From a virus: 43,057 nt of DNA. Below the pieces are notes generated by a model, which had not been told where the DNA came from, did no database searches, and worked only from the letters and a program-made list of their open reading frames with translations. The stretch's first letter is position 1. Each line of letters starts with the position of its first letter. This document shows positions 1 through 7,152 of the stretch, in pieces. Where the stretch lies: IMG/VR virus record IMGVR_UViG_3300028298_000012, positions 1-43,057 of that record; one strand, given 5' to 3'. The translations under genes were made by a program, and so were the position numbers.

Positions 1-1
1 C

Positions 2-388
2 TTGTTTCCAGGCAAGAAAGAGGAGTTTGACCGGATTAAGGCCATCCATGAGCTGGTCGAGACGAAAGGGCTTGATGTGATCAGCCCGCGTCGCGCCCTT
101 GAACTGGTATTGCTCTATACGCAAAACCATGATTTCGGCGGCAAAGAATGCTCGCGCCATAGCCGGTTCCTCAAGGCGTTGAACATGCCGGATAAAGAGC
201 TGGCCGAAACAGTATCCAAATGCATCCGCGAAGATTTTTGCATCTTCGTTTCTGAGAACAATTACACAAGAATTGAAATTGACGACTACGACTACAAAGG
301 AGAAGCAGAGCAACTCGCATTGACATTCGGTATCGCCGACCACGACATCACGAAGAAAATGCAGGAGATGCTCGATGGCAACGATTGA
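2..388 (+). CDS. ParB-like protein, C-terminal part (continuation across contig junction)
   Basis: This is the 3' end of the gene that starts at 41716. Bases 8-131 repeat the last coding bases of the window in the same frame, so after circular closure the protein is about 532 residues and ends at TGA 386-388. The first two codons here (ttg ttt) differ from the other copy (gtc ctt) and are probably contig-edge error, not a real start. This part holds no ParB motif I recognise; it is a charged, mostly helical C-terminal domain with acidic stretches near the end. Its last 14 bases overlap the primase start, which suggests coupled translation. Confidence is high that it is the same gene and moderate about its role. 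Confidence 0.85.
   Translation: MFPGKKEEFDRIKAIHELVETKGLDVISPRRALELVLLYTQNHDFGGKECSRHSRFLKALNMPDKELAETVSKCIREDFCIFVSENNYTRIEIDDYDYKGEAEQLALTFGIADHDITKKMQEMLDGND
6..131. repeat. Left copy of 126-bp terminal direct repeat (circular closure)
   Basis: Bases 6-131 are identical to 42932-43057. The reading frame continues through the repeat. The length is in the range of an assembler k-mer overlap, so it most likely marks a circular or circularly permuted molecule. A true short packaging repeat cannot be excluded. Confidence 0.9.
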
Positions 389-3317
389 TGAAGTCCTCTC
401 AAAACTGAATAAGGTGGAGTCGAAGGGCGAGCGGACCTGGATGGCCTGCTGTCCGGCCCACGCCGATAAGACAGGGTCCCTCTCCGTCTCGGAGGGGGAC
501 AACGGGCGCGTACTTCTGCACTGCTTCGCGCACTGCCCCACGGACAGCGTCGTGGCTGCGATGGGGCTCAGACTGTCCGACCTCATGGGCGAGAGCAAGG
601 CCGCGCCGTCTGGATCACGCGCACCGGCGCGGGCACCGGCACCGCAAGTCGCGGCCCCGGCCGAGAAGAAGAAGTCAAAGCCGTTCAGCCTGGCGGGCCT
701 CAAGCCCGGACACATCTGGAAGCTACACAAGCGCGACTACGCCTTCGTCGAATGGTACGACTACACCGACGCGCAAGGCGCGATCCTCTACCGCGTGCTG
801 CGCTTCAAGGATGTCGAGACCCACGGCAAGACATTCAACCAGTGCGTGCCCACGGAGGACGGGCTCTGGATGTTCGGGCGAGAGAGCCACGGGGTCAAGG
901 CGGTGCTTTACAAGCTTCCCGAGGTGACTAGGGCCGCAACCGAAGGCGACATCGTCATTGTGGTCGAAGGAGAGAAGGACGTCGCCACCGCGCGGCGCAT
1001 GGGGTTCACCGCCACCACCTGCCTCCAGGGCGCGGGCAAATGGGACCCGGCATACGCAGACTCACTCAAGGGATGCGCCCACGTCGTCGTGATCGCGGAC
1101 AAAGACAAGGACGAAAAGGAAGCCAAGGCCGTCAACCCCGACGCGAAAGAGTGGTGGCAAGGGCAGCGCCACGCCACGGAGATCGCCGACTCGCTCGCCG
1201 CGCGCGGGATCCGCCATACCGTGCTCACGCTTCCAGACACCGATGGTTTCCACGTCAAGGACCTGTCCGAGTGGGCAAGCGTCACAGGCACAGAGCCTGA
1301 CTACGCGTCCGGCCGGTACCGCGCCCTGCTCACCGAGATCTTCGCAGACGCGAAGCCCTGGCCCTCAGACACCTACCGCCGTCCATTACGGGAAGAGCCT
1401 TCAGCCTCAAAGCGGGTCAAGCCCAGGGGCAAGGACGCGGCACAGGACGGACTCCAACCCCAACCCAGCGGCGCGCTAATAAAAGATGCCGCCGGAGGCA
1501 TGCCTTCTCCCTCTCTCTCCGGAAATTCCGTCTCTTCCTCCCCTTCCACCCCTCACATGGAAGGCGTAAAAAATGTTGGGGGAGACGGGGGCGCAGACGA
1601 TGAAGAGTGCTCTGTTTCCTATCTCCGAAGCCGTCTGATCGTGGCCATGACCGATAAAGACGCCTCGGGGCTCCAAAAGAAGCGGCTCATGTGCGGAGCG
1701 GTGTGCGAGTGGCTCGGCAAGCGCGGTAAGTTCTTCTATGACCTGGAGGACAAGGGGCACGGCACGGCCATGTGGTTCGATGCCGTCGAGAAGAAGCTGC
1801 ACCGGATCAAGCAGGACTATTTCCAGTCATGGCTCTCGCGGGCGACCGCCTTTTCGCGCGAGTTCAAGGACTACAAGATGTTCATCTCGGCGGTCCAGGA
1901 CGAGTCCCTTATCGGCGAGGCCACGCAGGGTATACGACCCAAACGCTACTGGCACCGCGAGGGCGACCGCATCTACCTTTCAAACGGCGAGGGACGCATG
2001 GCGCGGATCACAGCCGAGGACGTTACGATGGTCGACAACGGGACGGACGGCATTGTCTTCGAGCAGGGCTACATCCTGACTCCCTGGGAGCTGCTCCCGG
2101 AGGCCGACGCCCGCGACCCGTTCGAGTCGTGCGGTGTGTTCAGCGGCATCTCCACGGTCGACGGCCGCGGTCTTATGCTCGTGCGCCTCTGGTTCAGCGG
2201 CATGTTCGGCGTGACGGGCTGGAAGCCTCTGCTCGTGCTATCAGGTGACGTCGGCAGCGGAAAGACGCGCGTCGCGGTGGCCATGTTCCAGCTCCTGGGT
2301 GTGATCCAGCGCGTTACGGCCATCGACGCCATCGGAAACGTCAAAGACTTCTGGGCGAGCGTGGACAAAGGCGGGCTCTTCTGCCTCGACAACGCCGACC
2401 ATCATATCACCTGGCTGCCGGACGCGCTCTCCGTGATCTCCACGGGCGGCACGTTCGAGAAGAAAAAGCTCTATACGGATACCGAGACGGTCACCCAGGA
2501 GGCCCGCTGCTGGGCCGTGGTAACGTCAGCCAACCCCTCTTTCGCTGCGGACGCCGGGCTCTCCGACCGCCTTATCACGGTCAACCTTCAGCGCGTCGAG
2601 CGCGACACGGCCGAGAGCGAGCTGACGCACGAAATCGAGGCCAACCGGTACGCGGCCATGACATGGCTCTGCACGGTTATGAGGAAGGCCCTCGCCGACA
2701 AGGAGCCGGTTCCCAGGGGCATGAACCGACGCCATCCCGATTGGTCTAACTGGGTCTATAAAATCGGCAAAGCGGCGGGCATGGCCGAGAAAGCCGAGAC
2801 GGCGATCCGGGAGAATGAAGGCTTCAAAGCGCTCTTTTCAGTGTCGAATGACAGCTTCGGTAAGTTCGTCCTTGCGGCTATGAGACAGCAAAAAGCCGAG
2901 TTTGCTGGCTCCGCCGACGACCTTTCGAAGCTATTATCGGAAAAATGTGAGGGGTTCTCATCGGATATGTGGACAACCGCGAAGATCGGAAAGGCCATGT
3001 CGCGCCTCTCGGTCTCACTAAAGAGCCTTTTCAAGTTTGAAAAGCTAAACCATTCAGGGCGAGCCGTTTACAAGTTACACCCCTACACCTCGCCCCTCGA
3101 CGATTTGCCTACCATCGAACAGCCTTTGTTGGGGGTTGTTGGGGATGTGGGGGTAATTTCAACAAAGTCCCCCGATAATAGTAATTTACACGACCTTTAT
3201 CATTCTAACCCCCACATCCCTAACATACCCCCACATAATAAATTAGAAGGGGAGGGAGAGAGAATAGAAGGCCTGTCCGACCCGGACGGGGATTTACACG
3301 AATGGGAGGTTCTGTGA
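375..3317 (+). CDS. Bifunctional DNA primase-helicase (zinc finger, Toprim, P-loop ATPase)
   Basis: Replication protein of 980 residues. The N-terminus carries a CHC2-type primase zinc finger (C26-P-A-H29 paired with HCFAHC, C50 and C54). A Toprim catalytic core follows, with VVEGEKD at about 196-202 and the acidic pair IADKD at 240-244. A low-complexity Ser/Pro linker lies at about 370-410. The C-terminal half is a P-loop ATPase with Walker A GDVGSGKT at 624-631 and Walker B-like GGLFCLDNAD at about 666-675. The predicted role is to lay down RNA primers and unwind DNA at the phage fork, in T7 gp4 style, although the ATPase part does not look like a standard DnaB domain. It starts inside the parB-like gene (14-bp overlap) and ends in a GTGA overlap with the next gene. 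The tail (residues about 915-960) is compositionally odd, with G and C runs in the DNA. Confidence 0.9.
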   Translation: MATIDEVLSKLNKVESKGERTWMACCPAHADKTGSLSVSEGDNGRVLLHCFAHCPTDSVVAAMGLRLSDLMGESKAAPSGSRAPARAPAPQVAAPAEKKKSKPFSLAGLKPGHIWKLHKRDYAFVEWYDYTDAQGAILYRVLRFKDVETHGKTFNQCVPTEDGLWMFGRESHGVKAVLYKLPEVTRAATEGDIVIVVEGEKDVATARRMGFTATTCLQGAGKWDPAYADSLKGCAHVVVIADKDKDEKEAKAVNPDAKEWWQGQRHATEIADSLAARGIRHTVLTLPDTDGFHVKDLSEWASVTGTEPDYASGRYRALLTEIFADAKPWPSDTYRRPLREEPSASKRVKPRGKDAAQDGLQPQPSGALIKDAAGGMPSPSLSGNSVSSSPSTPHMEGVKNVGGDGGADDEECSVSYLRSRLIVAMTDKDASGLQKKRLMCGAVCEWLGKRGKFFYDLEDKGHGTAMWFDAVEKKLHRIKQDYFQSWLSRATAFSREFKDYKMFISAVQDESLIGEATQGIRPKRYWHREGDRIYLSNGEGRMARITAEDVTMVDNGTDGIVFEQGYILTPWELLPEADARDPFESCGVFSGISTVDGRGLMLVRLWFSGMFGVTGWKPLLVLSGDVGSGKTRVAVAMFQLLGVIQRVTAIDAIGNVKDFWASVDKGGLFCLDNADHHITWLPDALSVISTGGTFEKKKLYTDTETVTQEARCWAVVTSANPSFAADAGLSDRLITVNLQRVERDTAESELTHEIEANRYAAMTWLCTVMRKALADKEPVPRGMNRRHPDWSNWVYKIGKAAGMAEKAETAIRENEGFKALFSVSNDSFGKFVLAAMRQQKAEFAGSADDLSKLLSEKCEGFSSDMWTTAKIGKAMSRLSVSLKSLFKFEKLNHSGRAVYKLHPYTSPLDDLPTIEQPLLGVVGDVGVISTKSPDNSNLHDLYHSNPHIPNIPPHNKLEGEGERIEGLSDPDGDLHEWEVL
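3142..3220 (+). repeat. 13-bp perfect inverted repeat with G- and C-runs inside primase 3' end
   Basis: Bases 3142-3154 (GGGATGTGGGGGT) are perfectly complementary to 3208-3220 (ACCCCCACATCCC), with a 53-base AT-rich loop between. Three G-runs lie within 3131-3153. C-runs occur at 3169-3173, 3209-3213 and 3228-3232, and CCCCCACAT appears twice (3209-3217 and 3228-3236). It could be an RNA structure at the end of the primase message or an origin-like element; the function is not known. Confidence 0.6.
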
Positions 3318-3628
3318 ACACTTGGCCGCTGATAGATGAATGCACGGAGGCTGGAATCATCTTCCGCCCCAAAGACGGGAGGCTTCGCCCAATGCTGACC
3401 AAGGGACGGCCACCCGACGGCCTGCTCGACCGGGTGAAGGCCGACCAAGGCGATATTCTCGAATGTCTAAATGAACTGCCGGACTTTGCGGACCTCGGGG
3501 AACTTCCTCCGATTTATGAGCCGGAAGTAGAACAAATTGACGCAAACGAAGCATTGCTCATCAACATGAAAAAACAGATAGCAAATGATAGCAAGAAACC
3601 GCGCAGAACGAAAAGAGAGGCTTTATGA
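3314..3628 (+). CDS. Small protein with TubC N-terminal docking-like domain
   Basis: A GTG start at 3314 is preferred over the in-frame ATG at 3302: GGAGG lies five bases upstream, and GTGA (3314-3317) overlaps the primase stop. That gives 104 residues. Residues 1-50 show the pattern LIDECxxxGIxFRxxDGRLRP ... LLDRVKADQGDILECL. This is typical of TubC docking-like segments that phages often encode beside or fused to primase-type proteins. The rest is acidic, then lysine/arginine-rich. Position and coupling suggest a partner of the primase-helicase, perhaps a protein-protein docking module; that role is inferred. A generic hypothetical protein is the alternative. Confidence 0.7.
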   Translation: MNTWPLIDECTEAGIIFRPKDGRLRPMLTKGRPPDGLLDRVKADQGDILECLNELPDFADLGELPPIYEPEVEQIDANEALLINMKKQIANDSKKPRRTKREAL

Positions 3629-3807
3629 CCGTCGGTGACCTCAAAGAGCTGCTGAAATCAAACCTACTCGAAGACCGCAACGAGATCAAGTTCGCCTTCC
3701 CCAGGGACGATGACGAACACTACGCGGACATGACGGACGGTCAGATCGAGATGCGCCCAAGCGGACGGGCGATCGTCTTCCGCTCATCAGAGGAGGGACA
3801 TCTTTAA
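3625..3807 (+). CDS. Hypothetical small protein (60 aa)
   Basis: I do not recognise this protein. It has 60 residues and is mixed-charge with many acidic residues, starting MTVGDLKELLKS, which looks like a short helix followed by a beta-rich part. It is tightly packed: ATGA (3625-3628) overlaps the upstream stop, and its own stop shares bases with the next start (TAATG at 3805-3809). This supports real translation as part of the same message. It has no signal peptide, membrane segment or cysteine motif. It lies between the primase partner and the small terminase, so it could belong to either module. Confidence 0.65.
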   Translation: MTVGDLKELLKSNLLEDRNEIKFAFPRDDDEHYADMTDGQIEMRPSGRAIVFRSSEEGHL

Positions 3808-4319
3808 TGGACAGCATCCTTAACAAACCAAACACCGAAGCCCTCACCGGAGCCCAGCCGCTTGCCAAGCGCGCCCATGAGGTCTTTTGTGCGGCGGCCA
3901 CCGGCTATTCCGGCGGTGATCCGGTCACAGCGACCGACGCGTATCTGTCCGCCTACCCGAAAACCCAGTCGCGCGACGCGGCCCGGGCGAATGCGGCCCG
4001 CCTCGCCGCGAGGCCTGACGTCGCGTCACGGTGCGCGTGGATGCGGACGCAGCTGGCCCAAAGTATCCTCATGGATTCCGCCGCCTTGCGGGCCCAAATT
4101 ACCGGCCTTCGCCTGGAGGTTATCTCTAAGACGCGCAACACCTGCCACAAGGTGCTCGCCCTGCAAGCGGCCCGCGACCTGGAGAAAGGGCTGGGCCTCG
4201 GTGCGGAAGAGAAGCCAATAGAGGTTACCGTCAACGCCCTGCAGAGTGTCGCGGGGAATATTGCTTCCGCCCTTGAAGTGGTCAACGTCAGGATCAGAAA
4301 ACAGGAGGCGGCATCATGA
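3807..4319 (+). CDS. terS: Terminase small subunit
   Basis: This is the DNA-recognition subunit of the packaging motor, 170 residues. Residues about 40-75 (ATDAYLSAYPKTQSRDAA then NAARLAARPDVASR) match the helix-turn-helix region of phage small terminases of the Terminase_2 type, where an A-Y-x-x-A/S repeat is followed by a conserved N-x-x-R-L ... P-x-V. The middle holds a helical oligomerisation-like part, and the C-terminus is basic. It stands two small genes upstream of an unmistakable large terminase. It overlaps the next gene by ATGA at 4316. The family call rests on the N-terminal pattern and position. Confidence 0.8.
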   Translation: MDSILNKPNTEALTGAQPLAKRAHEVFCAAATGYSGGDPVTATDAYLSAYPKTQSRDAARANAARLAARPDVASRCAWMRTQLAQSILMDSAALRAQITGLRLEVISKTRNTCHKVLALQAARDLEKGLGLGAEEKPIEVTVNALQSVAGNIASALEVVNVRIRKQEAAS

Positions 4320-4747
4320 AGATCAGACTCGACCGCACCATGTACACCCGGGCGCAGCGGACCGCGGATGCACAGAAGAAGACTTTTAGCCGCTGGGCGT
4401 TTGCCATCGTCGGCCGTTACGGGAATACGACAGAGAAGCCCATGCATGAGTTAGAGAAGCTGACGCGCAGCAATAGTGTAAGCGCGGCCATCCTCACACC
4501 CAAAGGGCTTGAATTGACAGCTACACGGATACGCGAATGCATTGCGCTTGCGCTTGAATATCAAAACAAGCTGGATCGTTTTTGGCCTCACCGCTACGAC
4601 CGATCCTCGCTTGAGGCCGTGATTCAACTGGAGGCACTGTTGGGCCGGTCATGCGATTACCAGAAGGCAGAAGCCTACATCGACAAACGGATTGAGCAGC
4701 GCAAAGAAGAAATCCGTGTGGCAGAAAAAGCCAAACGCAGAAAATGA
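4316..4747 (+). CDS. Hypothetical protein, possible ribbon-helix-helix N-terminus
   Basis: This 143-residue protein is of no family I can name with confidence. The N-terminus (MKIRLDRTMYTRAQRTADAQ) reads like a short beta strand followed by two helices, as in ribbon-helix-helix DNA-binding proteins. The remainder is helical and ends in a strongly basic, coiled-coil-like stretch (about 115-143). It is coupled by ATGA overlaps to the small terminase before it and to an ATG at 4744 after it. A DNA-binding accessory of packaging is plausible but inferred. Confidence 0.6.
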   Translation: MKIRLDRTMYTRAQRTADAQKKTFSRWAFAIVGRYGNTTEKPMHELEKLTRSNSVSAAILTPKGLELTATRIRECIALALEYQNKLDRFWPHRYDRSSLEAVIQLEALLGRSCDYQKAEAYIDKRIEQRKEEIRVAEKAKRRK

Positions 4748-4770
4748 CACACAGAAAAGGAACGCATACC

Positions 4771-4950
4771 ATGACCATCACGTTTAAATTTGCCATCCGG
4801 CAGCGAGTCAGAATCAAAGACGTTAAAACAGTGGGCGTCGTTGACGCTGTATCCTGCGAGGACACAAACCACCTGTTTCGGGTAGTTTTCTGGATTAACG
4901 GCACACGATTCCAGACATGGCTAAGTGATTTTGAAATTGAAGAGGTATAA
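4771..4950 (+). CDS. Hypothetical small SH3/KOW-like protein
   Basis: About 59 residues from ATG 4771, which has AAAAGGA nine bases upstream. An upstream ATG at 4744 (68 residues) overlaps the previous stop by ATGA and is the alternative start. The sequence alternates short hydrophobic strands (FKFAIRQRVRI, VGVVDAVS, FRVVFWINGTRF) with turns. That pattern is common to small phage SH3-like or KOW-like beta barrels that begin with F-x-x-G/R-Q-x-V and end in an acidic E-I-E-E-V. No catalytic residues are visible, and the function is unknown. Confidence 0.6.
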   Translation: MTITFKFAIRQRVRIKDVKTVGVVDAVSCEDTNHLFRVVFWINGTRFQTWLSDFEIEEV

Positions 4951-4953
4951 AAC

Positions 4954-5115
4954 ATGAATGAGACTGACAAAAAATACTTCCAAGTGAACGAGGAGATTGG
5001 GCAACTGCTCAAGAGCATGGCCGACGAGACAGACCCAGCGGCGATCCTGAAGCTTGACAAGCAGTGTGCCCTCAAGATTCAAGAACTCAGAGGCATGAGT
5101 AAAACAATCCAATGA
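4954..5115 (+). CDS. Hypothetical small helical protein (53 aa)
   Basis: A short ORF starts at ATG 4954, three bases after the previous stop, and ends in an ATGA overlap with the large terminase start (5112-5115). The product has 53 residues, is charged and almost wholly helical (MNETDKKYFQVNEEIGQLL), and has no cysteine motif and no signal. Its exact fit into the gap, with coupling to the next gene, supports it as real. Upstream AGAGG in the previous gene can serve as ribosome site. The function is unknown. Confidence 0.6.
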   Translation: MNETDKKYFQVNEEIGQLLKSMADETDPAAILKLDKQCALKIQELRGMSKTIQ

Positions 5116-6653
5116 ACCTCACAACACCAGAACCCGCAGCCCTCACGCTCCACAAAGAGGCGATCCACGCGCTTCCACTGCCAGCCGCGCTGCACTTCTA
5201 TGACCAGATCATCAAGCTCGATGACTGTGAGACGCTCCGCTGGATGTGCCGGAATGACCGCTACTTCCTGTTGACGTGCATCATTGGGCGGCCGGACATG
5301 GTCAATGACTGGTGTTATGACCGCTGCCGGGAGGTCGAGGCCTCGCCCGACGGATGGCTCGACCTCTGGAGTCGAGGCCACTATAAAAGCACGATCATCA
5401 CGTTTGCCGGCGTGATCCAGGAGATCCTCAAAAAGCCCGACATCACCGTTTGTATCCTGTCCTACAACGGCGCGACGGCGCGGACGTTCGTCTCCCAGAT
5501 CAAAGTCGCCCTTGAGATGCCGGTGCTCAAGAACCTCTTTCCCGACATCCTTTGGGATAAGCCGCCCAGCGAGCGGTGGTCTCTACAGCATGGGCTCTGG
5601 GTGAAGCGGTCAACCACCGTCAAAGAGCCCACGGTGTTCGGCGGCGGCCTGATCGATGCACAGCCCACCGGCATGCACTTCGAATTACGGGTCTATGATG
5701 ATGTAGTCACACCCGAGTCCGTCTCCACGCCTGACCAGATCCGGAAGGTCACGGAGCAATGGGCGCTCTCCGACAACCTCGGCATCGGCGACAACTCGCG
5801 CGTCTGGACAATCGGCACGCGTTACCATCCGATGGACACGTATTCAGAAATCCTCCGCCGCAAATCAGCCAAGGAACGCCGCCGGATATGCGAAGATGAA
5901 AACGGAAAGCCGCTGCTCTTCACCCTGGAGACCCTCCGGCAGAAGCGGCGCGACATGGGCGAGCGCATCTATGCCGCCCAGATGCTGCAAAACCCGACAG
6001 GCGCAGGCGTCCGGTTATTCAAAGACGACTGGCTCCAGTTCTATAACCGACCGCCCGACCGCAAAAAACTCAACGTCTATATCATCATCGACAGCGCGAA
6101 CGCCAAACGAAAGAACAACGACTATACGACCATGTGGTTGATCGGGCTCGGGAGCGACGGAAACTACTACATCCTCGACATCGTGCGCGACCGCATGAAC
6201 CTGGTTGAGCGCACGGATGCCCTCTTTGAGTTGCACAGGAGATGGAAGCCGATCCGCACATTCTGGGAGCAGCAGGGAGCCATGAGCGACACGCAACACG
6301 TGCGCGATGTCATGGATCGCGAGAACTACCGCTTCGTGATCCAGGACATCTGCCAACAGATTCCCAAGAGCGACCGCATCTCCTGGCTGATCCCTCTGTT
6401 CGAGGCCGGACGGATATGGTTTCCGAGACGGCTGCTGCGCCTCTCTGCCGCAGGTGAGTTGCGCGACCTCATCCAAGACTTCGTCACGGATGAATATTCA
6501 CTATATCCCGTTGTCCCGCACGACGACATGCTCGACGACCTCGCCAACATCAAACACGAAGGATGTTCCTCAATGACATTTCCAAAGGAGGGCGACGATA
6601 ATGATACCAACAGTAACGCCAAGACAAACTCGTATTCGAAAATGAAAGGATGA
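5112..6653 (+). CDS. terL: Terminase large subunit
   Basis: ATPase-nuclease of the packaging motor, 513 residues, the usual length. The N-terminal ATPase has a variant Walker A, SRGHYKS at 87-93, and a Walker B, VYDDVV at about 194-199. The C-terminal RNase H-like nuclease begins with IIIDSANAKRKNNDY (D327) and ends with HDDMLDDLAN (470-479), which supplies the last metal ligands. It translocates DNA into the prohead through the portal encoded at 7153 and cuts the concatemer. It is preceded by an overlapping small ORF and followed by a small zinc-ribbon gene. Confidence 0.95.
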   Translation: MNLTTPEPAALTLHKEAIHALPLPAALHFYDQIIKLDDCETLRWMCRNDRYFLLTCIIGRPDMVNDWCYDRCREVEASPDGWLDLWSRGHYKSTIITFAGVIQEILKKPDITVCILSYNGATARTFVSQIKVALEMPVLKNLFPDILWDKPPSERWSLQHGLWVKRSTTVKEPTVFGGGLIDAQPTGMHFELRVYDDVVTPESVSTPDQIRKVTEQWALSDNLGIGDNSRVWTIGTRYHPMDTYSEILRRKSAKERRRICEDENGKPLLFTLETLRQKRRDMGERIYAAQMLQNPTGAGVRLFKDDWLQFYNRPPDRKKLNVYIIIDSANAKRKNNDYTTMWLIGLGSDGNYYILDIVRDRMNLVERTDALFELHRRWKPIRTFWEQQGAMSDTQHVRDVMDRENYRFVIQDICQQIPKSDRISWLIPLFEAGRIWFPRRLLRLSAAGELRDLIQDFVTDEYSLYPVVPHDDMLDDLANIKHEGCSSMTFPKEGDDNDTNSNAKTNSYSKMKG

Positions 6654-6658
6654 TGACC

Positions 6659-6823
6659 ATGAGAGTCAAATGGAAACGTTGCAAATGCGGAAACAACATG
6701 TCAGTCAAGAACGTGTGGGACGATAAGACGCGCCTACAATGCGGATCATGCGGACGAATTCGCCACGTAAAACACATCGTAATATCGGAAGTAATCAAGT
6801 TGATTCTCCCTCTAAAAAAATAG
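6659..6823 (+). CDS. Small zinc-ribbon protein
   Basis: A 54-residue protein from ATG 6659, placed eight bases after AAAGGA at the end of the terminase gene. In-frame ATGs at 6650 and 6653 are alternatives. Two cysteine pairs (CKC near residue 6 and CGSC near residue 30) are spaced as in a zinc ribbon, and the chain is basic, so it may bind nucleic acid. It ends with a hydrophobic then lysine tail. It is the last gene before the main non-coding gap of the rightward genes. Confidence 0.65.
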   Translation: MRVKWKRCKCGNNMSVKNVWDDKTRLQCGSCGRIRHVKHIVISEVIKLILPLKK

Positions 6824-6827
6824 CAAT

Positions 6828-6890
6828 TTGCTGGATACAGCAAGAAATGAAGTACCCGATCAAAATCCGCTTGCGCTCATTTCTTTTTTT
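6828..6890 (+). terminator. Hairpin pair with T-tract between packaging and head genes (possible terminator)
   Basis: Two hairpins stand side by side. The first is TTGCTG/CAGCAA (6828-6833 and 6838-6843) with the loop GATA. The second pairs AAGAAATGA (6842-6850) with TCATTTCTT (6877-6885) and is followed by more Ts to 6890. The second has an AT-rich stem and a 26-base loop, so it would be a weak intrinsic terminator. The two share bases 6842-6843. The whole gap 6824-6938 (115 bases) otherwise holds no gene. I see no convincing -35/-10 pair in it. Confidence 0.4.
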
Positions 6891-6938
6891 GTGGTACACA
6901 GGGATTATCAGAGAAAAACTACACACGAGGCAATCAAT

Positions 6939-7148
6939 ATGAGCTTTGGAAAATCATCCCCGACAACAGCAGCGACCATGTACGCGGCCAACCCGCCTCC
7001 AGCGGAAGCTAAGAGCGCGGAGTCAGACGCGGCGGTCAACGCCCAGCGCGAGAACCGCGCCCGCGCCCAGGGAATCCAATCCACGTACTACCGCAATTTC
7101 GCGGAGCAGTCCAACCAAGTCGGCACCAAGAAGACACTCGGCGCATAA
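6939..7148 (+). CDS. Hypothetical virion-module protein (69 aa)
   Basis: The start is ATG 6939, with GAGG about nine bases upstream; a longer reading frame from 6828 has no ribosome site and runs through the hairpin region. The 69-residue product is Ala/Ser/Asn/Gln-rich, hydrophilic and free of membrane segments. Its N-terminus is low-complexity, followed by a likely helix (QRENRARAQGIQSTYYRNF), and it ends KTLGA. Small proteins of this kind commonly sit just before the portal gene in podoviruses. A head or packaging accessory role is inferred from position only. Confidence 0.6.
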   Translation: MSFGKSSPTTAATMYAANPPPAEAKSAESDAAVNAQRENRARAQGIQSTYYRNFAEQSNQVGTKKTLGA

Positions 7149-7152
7149 CATC

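Noticed and set aside
6739-6942. 67-residue rightward ORF over the gap after terminase
   Set aside because: It overlaps the zinc-ribbon gene in another frame and runs through both hairpins; no ribosome site or family pattern.
6946-7152. Longer N-terminus for the portal protein
   Set aside because: The extension is an Arg/Ser/Thr-rich frame of the 6939 gene; the family start pattern begins at 7153.
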